NCBI GenBank assembly: GCA_015063655.1
Contig: SVTU01000009.1
Location: 1-21,569, forward strand
Reading direction: 5' to 3'
Source of the DNA: Oscillospiraceae bacterium
Lineage (GTDB): Bacteria; Bacillota; Clostridia; Oscillospirales; CAG-272
DNA: 21,569 nt
Of this stretch, positions 16,120-21,569 are shown piece after piece (position 1 is the first letter of the stretch; each line of letters starts with the position of its first letter). Position numbers and translations under genes: made by a program. Below the pieces are notes generated by a model. That model was given only the letters and a program-made list of their open reading frames with translations. It had not been told where the DNA came from and made no database searches.

Positions 16120-17373
16120 TTACGTGGAAGATAAAGCCGATACGGCACAGAGAACGGCGTTTGCCGTTTGTGCGGGGGTGTCTAAGACTCGGACGGTGAG
16201 GTCCGAGAAGCGGCGGTAGGCATCGATGCGCTCACGATACAGCTGCTCCACGCCCACACGGGCGGACAGCGGACGGCCGTCCGTTGACAGCGAGGCAACG
16301 TCCCGCTCCATAAAGACGATGACGGCATTTTGGTGCAGAGGGGCATAGTTGCTCTCTCTCGTTACCGCTCCGCCGCCGGTGGCGATCACCGCGGCACTTT
16401 CCTTGCCAAGTCCGCACAGCACGTCATGCTCCATGCGTCGAAAGGTATCCTCGCCCTCGGCGGCGATCACCTCGGCGGGTGTGCGGCCCCAAATCTCGGT
16501 AAAGACTGCATCCGCATCGAAAAAGCGCTTGCCTGTCTGCTCGGCCAAAAGCCTGCCAACGGTGCTTTTTCCGCACCCCGGCATGCCCACGAGCACCATG
16601 TTTTGCATCTCACCCGCTACGGCAGCCGTAACGGCCTCGATCTGCTCGGCGGACACGGCCTGCCCCGTGAAGTGCATGGCCGCCTGTGCGGCCTGAGCAG
16701 TCAGCATGGGCAGACCGTTGATGGTGGGAATGCCTCGTGCCTCGGCATCCAGCAAAAGCTGTGTGCGTGCAGGGTTATAGATGATATCCGCCACACCGCA
16801 AAGGCGGGGGAATAGATCAAGAGAGAGCGGAGATGCCCCGTTGTGGGGATACATGCCCACGGGCGTGGTGTTTACGATCAGCTCGGCATCGGCGTGACGC
16901 TCAAGGTTGCTGTAATTGTCCTTGCCGCTGCGTGAGATCACGACTACGTCAGCACCGAGGTCGCGAAGCACAGCGCATACCGTGACCGACGCTCCGCCCG
17001 AGCCCAGCACCAGCACCTTGCGCTTTTTTACGGGAATGCCGAAAACGGTGAGCAGGTGGTGAAAGCCGAAATAATCGGTATTGTAGCCGTGAAGCCTGCC
17101 GTCGGCATCCCTAACGACGGTATTGACCGCACCGATGGCCATGGCCTCGCTCGATACGGTATCCAAAAAGGGGATCACGGTCTTTTTGTAAGGGATGGTG
17201 ACGTTGATGGCGTCAAAGCTACCGCTCCTCAGATATGCCCCCACCTCATCGGGCGACAGCTCCGTCAGCGTATAGGGATAATCGCACAGCAGGCGGTGGA
17301 TCTGCGGAGAAAAGCTGTGAGAGAGATGCTCGCCGATCAGGCCGCAGCGCAAATGAGTAAAGCCCTTGAGCAT
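16120..17373 (-). CDS. aroE-aroK: Bifunctional shikimate dehydrogenase-shikimate kinase fusion
   Basis: A 417-residue single open frame joining two successive shikimate-pathway enzymes. Residues 1 to about 255 are AroE (NADPH-dependent 3-dehydroshikimate reduction): GEHLSHSFSPQIH binds shikimate, NVTIPYKK holds catalytic Lys63, YNTDYFGF has Asp100, VLGSGGASVTV is the Rossmann loop, and GLPMLTAQAAQAAMHF closes the domain. From about 256, with almost no linker, comes shikimate kinase: Walker A GMPGCGKST at 263-271, DADAVF, GEDTFRRMEHDVL, ATGGGAV, and DGRPLSARVG then YRERIDAYRRFSD in the lid and C-terminus. Both active sites look intact. The start codon ATG (17371-17373) overlaps the pheA stop by one base, with GGAGG 7 nt upstream. 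Confidence 0.95.
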   Translation of the reverse strand: MLKGFTHLRCGLIGEHLSHSFSPQIHRLLCDYPYTLTELSPDEVGAYLRSGSFDAINVTIPYKKTVIPFLDTVSSEAMAIGAVNTVVRDADGRLHGYNTDYFGFHHLLTVFGIPVKKRKVLVLGSGGASVTVCAVLRDLGADVVVISRSGKDNYSNLERHADAELIVNTTPVGMYPHNGASPLSLDLFPRLCGVADIIYNPARTQLLLDAEARGIPTINGLPMLTAQAAQAAMHFTGQAVSAEQIEAVTAAVAGEMQNMVLVGMPGCGKSTVGRLLAEQTGKRFFDADAVFTEIWGRTPAEVIAAEGEDTFRRMEHDVLCGLGKESAAVIATGGGAVTRESNYAPLHQNAVIVFMERDVASLSTDGRPLSARVGVEQLYRERIDAYRRFSDLTVRVLDTPAQTANAVLCAVSALSST

Positions 17374-18518
17374 CACACGACCTCCGAGTACGAGCCGAGG
17401 TAAGAAAAGTCGTCGCACTCCTGCTCCAGCTCCGCCAATAGTTGAGCCGTTTTTTCGGCATAGACCGAGGCCTCCAAATCAAAATAGAACATGAATTCAA
17501 AATCTCGGTCGGGAAGCGGACGGGATTCCAGCTTGAGCAGGTTGATCCCGAGGGAATTGAAACGGGAGAGAATATTGAACAGAGAGCCGGGGCGGTGAGC
17601 GGTGATCAGCATGAGGCTGATGCGGTCAGCCCCGGGATAGATCTCAAGATCCTTGGAAATACAGATAAAGCGGGTGTGATTGTTGCCGTTGTCCTGCACC
17701 GAGCCTGCCAGCACCTCAAGGCCGTACAGCGAGGCGCAGGAGCGTGAGGAGAGAGACGCCACGTCCGTGCGGTCGGACTGCGCCACCATGCGGGCGGCAA
17801 CGGCGGTGTTCTCCACACGGGTGACCTTGATGTTGGGGGGCAGGGTGGCAAGGAAGGCAGAGCATTGGCCGATGGCTTGCTCATGCGAGAAGATCTCCTT
17901 GACGTCGGATAGCTTCGTACCCTTCTTGACGAGTAGGTTGTGGTCGATCTTGATGCGCACGGAGCGCACGATCTTGAACTGATGGCGGATCATCAGATCA
18001 TAGACCTGCTTGACCGAGCCTGCCGTGCTGTTTTCGATAGGCAAAACGCCATAGCGGCACATGCCCGATTCGATGGCGGAAAAGACGCTGTCAAACTGCG
18101 AAAAGAACATGATGCTCGGCAGACGGAACAGCTTCTCGGCGGCACTCTGCGAATATGCACCCTCCACGCCCTGGCAGGCTACAACGGCACGCTCGGGGAA
18201 TACGGGGGCGGTGTTGGCGACGGCAGAGGCGATGGCGTCACACAGAGGCGAGGTCTCTCCAAGCCTCTTGTGCTGATAGGAGCGGGAGAGGCTGAGCAGG
18301 GTAGCGTAAAGCGTGCGTGTGTACTCCTCAAATTCCTCGCCCGACAGCTCGGCAACCTTGGTCAGCAGCGCACGCTCACGGGAGGCGTCAAGTACGGGGA
18401 GCTTATGCTCACGCTTGTATTCGGCCACGTCGGCCGCCACGTTCATGCGCTCGCAAAAGAGGGAGACAAGCTCCCGATCAATTTGGTCGATTTTTTCACG
18501 AAGCTCTTGAATTTCCAT
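17373..18518 (-). CDS. pheA: P-protein: chorismate mutase-prephenate dehydratase
   Basis: A 381-residue bifunctional enzyme (E. coli PheA has 386) taking chorismate to prephenate and on to phenylpyruvate for phenylalanine. Residues 1 to about 85 are an AroQ-class chorismate mutase (LREKIDQIDRELVSLFCERM, then AEYKREHKLPVLD). The prephenate dehydratase domain runs from about 110 to 290, with GVEGAYSQSAA, LPIENSTAGSV (Thr165), SHEQAIGQCSAFL and NNHTRFI (Thr282 in the TRF motif). A C-terminal ACT domain (HRPGSLFNILSRFNSLGINL then ESRPLPDRDFEFMFYFD) should bind phenylalanine, so feedback inhibition is expected. The ATG at 18516-18518 has AAGGA about 10 nt upstream, and the gene starts 17 nt after the MFS gene ends. 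Confidence 0.96.
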   Translation of the reverse strand: MEIQELREKIDQIDRELVSLFCERMNVAADVAEYKREHKLPVLDASRERALLTKVAELSGEEFEEYTRTLYATLLSLSRSYQHKRLGETSPLCDAIASAVANTAPVFPERAVVACQGVEGAYSQSAAEKLFRLPSIMFFSQFDSVFSAIESGMCRYGVLPIENSTAGSVKQVYDLMIRHQFKIVRSVRIKIDHNLLVKKGTKLSDVKEIFSHEQAIGQCSAFLATLPPNIKVTRVENTAVAARMVAQSDRTDVASLSSRSCASLYGLEVLAGSVQDNGNNHTRFICISKDLEIYPGADRISLMLITAHRPGSLFNILSRFNSLGINLLKLESRPLPDRDFEFMFYFDLEASVYAEKTAQLLAELEQECDDFSYLGSYSEVV

Positions 18519-18535
18519 ATCGGTTCATTCCTTTT

Positions 18536-19741
18536 TTACGTACGGTTTCGATTGATTTTTTTATGCTTTCGGTAAAACAATATCAGCGATACTGAAATGG
18601 TGAGGGGGAAGATCACAGAGAAGAGAAAGGCGGGGCGCAGGTCGTCGTTAAAGCGAGTGGCGATGCTGCTGGCAATGAAGGGGCCAACGATACCGCCAAG
18701 GTCGCCCGCAAGGGCGAGCATGGCAAACATGCGTACGCCACCGTGCGGCATGCGTGCGGCCGACAGGCTGTATGTACCCGGCCAAAGCACGGCAATGGTA
18801 TAGCCGCATGCGGCACATCCGATCAGGGATATCACGGGCAGGGGCGACAGGGCGGCGATCAGGTACGTCAGGGTGCACAGCAAGGCACAGACGGTCATAT
18901 AGCGGTGAAGCGAGAGCCTGCGTGAAACGGCTGCATACAGAATGCGAGCCGTGCCCATCAGAATGGCAAAAGCGCAGGGGCCGAGCAGGTCGCCAAGCGT
19001 TTTGGAAACACCAAGCCCCGTTTCGGCAAAGCCCGAGGTCCACTGCCCCATGATCTGCTCGGCAGCTCCTGCGCAGAACATCAGTAAAAGAAAGAGCCAA
19101 AAAGCACCTGAGCGAAGCAGTGTGGAGAAGGGGGTGTTTGCCTCGGCCTCGTCCGCCTCCAGGGTGTAGATGGGAACAAAGCAGAAGGCGAGCGCACCGA
19201 TGGCGGGAACGATGGCCATAAGGCAGGCCAGAATGCGCCACTGTGACACACCGAAGAGGGTAAAAAAGAGCGTGGAGAGAAGCACCGTGCCCGCAAAGCC
19301 CCAGCTGTAAAAGGAGTGCAAAAGGCTCATGGCGGCACGTTTTCCACCTGTGGGGCAGGCCTCTACGATGGGGCTGATCTCCACCTCGATGAGACCGCCG
19401 CCAAGCGTAGCCAAGGCGTTGGCGATCATAAGACCGAGATAGGGAGAGGGAAGCAGATCGGGCAAAAGAGCCATTGAGCAAAGCCCGATCACGGCGCACA
19501 GATGTGCTGTGATCACAGTGGCTCTTGGGGGCAGGCGTGAGCCAAATTTGGCCGCCATGGCATCGGCAGAGAACTGCACGAGAAAGCCCACGGCTATGAT
19601 CGAGCCGATCTGCGCCAGTGTCAGACCGTATTCACGCTGAAAGGTGACAAACAGAAGAGGGGCAAAGTTGATGGTGATGGCTTGCGTCAGATACCCCACG
19701 TAGGAGGCAAGCTTGGTATGGGTAGGCGTTAGGGTCATCAT
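18536..19741 (-). CDS. Major facilitator superfamily transporter in the aro operon
   Basis: A 401-residue membrane protein with roughly twelve hydrophobic segments in two halves of six, split by a central acidic loop (LEADEAEANTPF). The loop after the second segment (ADAMAAKFGSRLPPR) is a variant of the MFS motif A, and GGGLIEVEISPIVEA marks the fourth to fifth segments. I cannot assign a substrate. The start ATG at 19739-19741 lies one base after the aroC stop (TGACATGATG), so translation is probably coupled to aroC; a second ATG follows directly. Upstream, GGAG inside the aroC end is rather far (12 nt). It sits between aroC and pheA, which hints at transport of an aromatic compound or pathway intermediate, but that is inference only. 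Confidence 0.85.
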   Translation of the reverse strand: MMTLTPTHTKLASYVGYLTQAITINFAPLLFVTFQREYGLTLAQIGSIIAVGFLVQFSADAMAAKFGSRLPPRATVITAHLCAVIGLCSMALLPDLLPSPYLGLMIANALATLGGGLIEVEISPIVEACPTGGKRAAMSLLHSFYSWGFAGTVLLSTLFFTLFGVSQWRILACLMAIVPAIGALAFCFVPIYTLEADEAEANTPFSTLLRSGAFWLFLLLMFCAGAAEQIMGQWTSGFAETGLGVSKTLGDLLGPCAFAILMGTARILYAAVSRRLSLHRYMTVCALLCTLTYLIAALSPLPVISLIGCAACGYTIAVLWPGTYSLSAARMPHGGVRMFAMLALAGDLGGIVGPFIASSIATRFNDDLRPAFLFSVIFPLTISVSLILFYRKHKKINRNRT

Positions 19742-19742
19742 G

Positions 19743-20834
19743 TCATTCGTCGGCTCCGTCCAATAAAAGATCCACCAAAGCAATGGCGCACGCCGCCTCC
19801 AGCACGGGCACGGCACGCACGGCCACGCACGGGTCGTGTCTTCCCTTGATGCGAAGCTTTACGGGCTGCATGGCGGATAGGTCCACGCTGTCCTGCTCGC
19901 AAAAGATCGAGGGCGTGGGCTTCATGGCCACACGGAAGATCAGAGGCATGCCAGAGGTCATCCCCCCGAGAATGCCGCCACAGTGGTTGGTGGCGGTAAA
20001 GACCCGCTTGCCGTCCGTGAGGAAGGGGTCGTTGTTGCGAGAGCCCGTCATGGCGGCACAGGCAAAGCCGTTGCCAAATTCAATGCCCTTGACGGCGGGA
20101 ATACCGAACACGATAGACGAGATGCGGTTTTCCACCCCGTCAAACATATGCTCACCAAGCCCTGCGGGCAATCCTACCGCACCGCATTCAATGATAGCAC
20201 CCACCGAGTCGCCCATTGAGGAAGCCCCTGCAATCACGGCACGCATGCGCTCGCCTGCCGCCCCGTCGAGAACGGGGAAATCGGATGCGGCGGCTTTGCG
20301 GAGCAGAGAGGCATCAAGGAGCGTATCGGGGTAGGGCGTGTCATGCACACCGCCCACGGCGTACAGATGCGCACCCACTGTGATGCCGAGGGAGGCAAGG
20401 TATTGCAGGCAGATACCGCCCACGATGCACAAGGGAGCGGTCAGACGTCCCGAAAAATGACCGCCTCCCCGAAGATCAACTGCCTCGCCGTACTTCATAC
20501 GGGCGGCATAGTCGGCATGATTGGGACGGGGGATATTGGCTAAGGACGCATAGTCCGAGGAATGCTGATTGCTGTTATAGATCACAGCGTGCAGGGTGTC
20601 GCCGCTGAGCGTACCGTCGGCATTCAACCCCGAAAGGAAGACAGGGACGTCCGCCTCCTTGCGGGGCGTGGCGTAGCGGGAGCGGCCGGGCGCACGGCGT
20701 GCCATAAAGGCAGACAGTGCATCAAGATCCACCGAAAAGCCACGGGGAAGCCCCTTGGCGTAAACGCCGATCTCGCTGTCATGCGAGCCGCCGTAAATGG
20801 ATATGCTGATATTTTTTCCGTAAGATGTTGCCAT
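19743..20834 (-). CDS. aroC: Chorismate synthase
   Basis: A 363-residue enzyme that makes chorismate from EPSP using reduced FMN, the last common step of aromatic biosynthesis. The family framework is visible: the first motif reads YGGSHDSEIG (His18, normally FGESHG), followed by RRAPGRS (Arg46-Arg47), IPRPNHADY, DLRGGGHFSGRLTAP, GEHMFDGVENRISSIVFGIPAVKGIEFG, NHCGGILGGMTSGMPL and GRHDPCVAVRAVPVLEAA (His333). The GGGHFSGRLTAP version differs from the usual GGGRSSARET block; I take it as a lineage trait, not damage. The ATG at 20832-20834 has AAAGG 7 nt upstream. It is the first gene of the operon, behind a clear promoter. Confidence 0.95.
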   Translation of the reverse strand: MATSYGKNISISIYGGSHDSEIGVYAKGLPRGFSVDLDALSAFMARRAPGRSRYATPRKEADVPVFLSGLNADGTLSGDTLHAVIYNSNQHSSDYASLANIPRPNHADYAARMKYGEAVDLRGGGHFSGRLTAPLCIVGGICLQYLASLGITVGAHLYAVGGVHDTPYPDTLLDASLLRKAAASDFPVLDGAAGERMRAVIAGASSMGDSVGAIIECGAVGLPAGLGEHMFDGVENRISSIVFGIPAVKGIEFGNGFACAAMTGSRNNDPFLTDGKRVFTATNHCGGILGGMTSGMPLIFRVAMKPTPSIFCEQDSVDLSAMQPVKLRIKGRHDPCVAVRAVPVLEAACAIALVDLLLDGADE

Positions 20835-20898
20835 ATGGATGCCTTTCTTACCTCTTGTGAGGCTCTCAACGATCGTAATGTATAAAAATCCAATCTAT

Positions 20899-20927
20899 AT
20901 TTTACTACATATTCCGTTGCTTTTCAA
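20899..20927 (-). promoter_or_regulatory. Sigma-A promoter for the aroC operon
   Basis: On the minus strand TTGAAA (20927-20922), a 17-nt spacer and TAAAAT (20904-20899). Transcription would start near 20892, giving a leader of about 58 nt. That is too short for a T-box, and I see no attenuator there. Confidence 0.78.
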
Positions 20928-21022
20928 GGTGTTTTGAAAAAAATATGCCCATAATCTTTGCACTTGGCGTTTCAAAAAGCATGCCTTGCTGTCGGGTGAC
21001 GTGACAATATGCCCGCTTGCAC

Positions 21023-21051
21023 TTTACATGCAGGGTATTCTGTGATATAAT
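21023..21051 (+). promoter_or_regulatory. Sigma-A promoter for the rightmost gene
   Basis: TTTACA at 21023-21028 (5 of 6), a 17-nt spacer, and a perfect TATAAT at 21046-21051 preceded by TGA, an extended -10. The predicted start near 21058 leaves a leader of about 50 nt. It is divergent from the aroC promoter; the roughly 95 bp between their -35 boxes hold no other signal that I recognise. Confidence 0.85.
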
Positions 21052-21110
21052 GATGATGTCAGCAAGTGCTCAAATGAGTATACCGATGGAAAAAGAAAGG
21101 AACGAAGACT

Positions 21111-21569
21111 ATGACTGAAGCCGAAAAGATTGCATACGCCAAATCCTTTATAGACAAATTGGCTAACGGAATCAACCCCTTGGACGATTCCCCTATTCCG
21201 GAGGAAGATATTGTCAATCACGTTCGCCTTTCCCGTTGCTTTTTCTACGTGTCTACCCTGCTTCAAAGGGAGATCGATCGGGAAAGCAAAAAGGAAATGA
21301 AGGCGAAAAAGGGAGAGAGACTTCCGTTTTCGATTTCTCCTGAGAGGCTTGCACAATTTGACTATTCCTCAACGCCCATTTCGGTGACTGCCATGGGTAA
21401 AAAAATCAATAGCCTTGTCAAGGACGATATCAGGGACATGAGAATAGAAAAGCTTCCGTCTCGGAAGATCAAGTATTGGCTATTGGATATTGGCATGCTT
21501 GAGTGGCGCATGTGGGACGGCGGAAAGCAAAAGCTCTTCCCGACGGACGTGGGTGAGTCGATCGGAATC
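21111..21569 (+). CDS. Protein of unknown function, 5' part, cut by window edge
   Basis: An open frame of 153 codons with no stop before the window end. The start ATG has AAAGGA about 9 nt upstream and a strong promoter ahead. The N-terminal part (MTEAEKIAYAKSFIDKLANG then a DDSPIPEEDI segment and RLSRCFFYVSTLL) is a helical region resembling uncharacterised Clostridia proteins that I have seen but cannot name. A charged linker (ESKKEMKAKKGERL) leads to FSISPERLAQFDYSSTPISV. A stretch with KYWLLDIGMLEWRMWDGGKQ and PTDVGESIGI follows. That last pattern (hydrophobic-GML, a wing-like turn, then PTxxGxxxGI) recalls winged-helix domains of phage antirepressor-like proteins; this is a guess. Two 60-base rows in the gene (21121 and 21301) have 25 and 28 G+C, clearly below the aro genes (39 of 60 in the row at 19801). 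Confidence 0.8.
   Translation, partial: MTEAEKIAYAKSFIDKLANGINPLDDSPIPEEDIVNHVRLSRCFFYVSTLLQREIDRESKKEMKAKKGERLPFSISPERLAQFDYSSTPISVTAMGKKINSLVKDDIRDMRIEKLPSRKIKYWLLDIGMLEWRMWDGGKQKLFPTDVGESIGI

Noticed and set aside
20835..20892. Possible T-box or attenuator in the aroC leader
   Set aside because: The predicted leader is only about 58 nt, has no AGGGTGGNACCGCG-like T-box sequence, and lacks a terminator hairpin with a T tract.

Overview
The window looks like a chromosomal stretch from a gut- or rumen-type Clostridia (Bacillota), probably near the Oscillospirales. The basis is strong GGAGG-type ribosome binding sites, near-consensus sigma-A promoters (TTGACA-17-TATAAT), a 873-residue PPDK of the Clostridium symbiosum type, a TPP-riboswitch-controlled ThiT, a PrsA-like foldase lipoprotein and a class A RNase P RNA. 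No rRNA, tRNA, transposase, phage structural gene or CRISPR array is visible. The genus cannot be read from the sequence.

Left part (1-12.2 kb). The 3' end of a sugar nucleotidyltransferase gene meets a minus-strand ppdK (pyruvate phosphate dikinase) at a bidirectional terminator. Divergent from ppdK is a plus-strand block: pth (peptidyl-tRNA hydrolase) overlapping mfd (transcription-repair coupling factor) by ATGA. A PrsA-like lipoprotein with its own promoter follows, then a TPP riboswitch and terminator controlling thiT (thiamine ECF S-component), then rnpB (RNase P RNA), then a membrane-anchored nucleotide-sugar 4,6-dehydratase of the CapD/PglF/WbpM type. A 20-bp perfect inverted repeat ends this half.

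Right part (12.2-20.8 kb, minus strand). A tightly packed seven-gene operon runs aroC, MFS transporter, pheA (chorismate mutase/prephenate dehydratase), an aroE-aroK fusion, aroQ, an MBOAT membrane protein and an AlgX/AlgJ-like secreted protein. Gaps are 33 nt or less. It covers shikimate-pathway steps 3, 4, 5 and 7 plus the phenylalanine branch, but not DAHP synthase, AroB or AroA. A sugar phosphate isomerase/epimerase gene lies downstream on the same strand with its own candidate promoter.

Far right (21.1-21.6 kb). A divergent, lower-GC gene of unknown function, cut by the window edge, starts from a near-consensus promoter.

The most unusual signal is the tail of the aro operon. The MBOAT protein and its SGNH-type partner form the usual O-acyltransferase pair, but by eye both have lost their canonical catalytic residues, and both are co-transcribed with aromatic amino acid genes. 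Other notable points are the AroE-AroK fusion, an rnpB promoter whose -35 box lies inside the preceding gene's terminator hairpin, and an acidic repeat insertion in the parvulin domain of the foldase.
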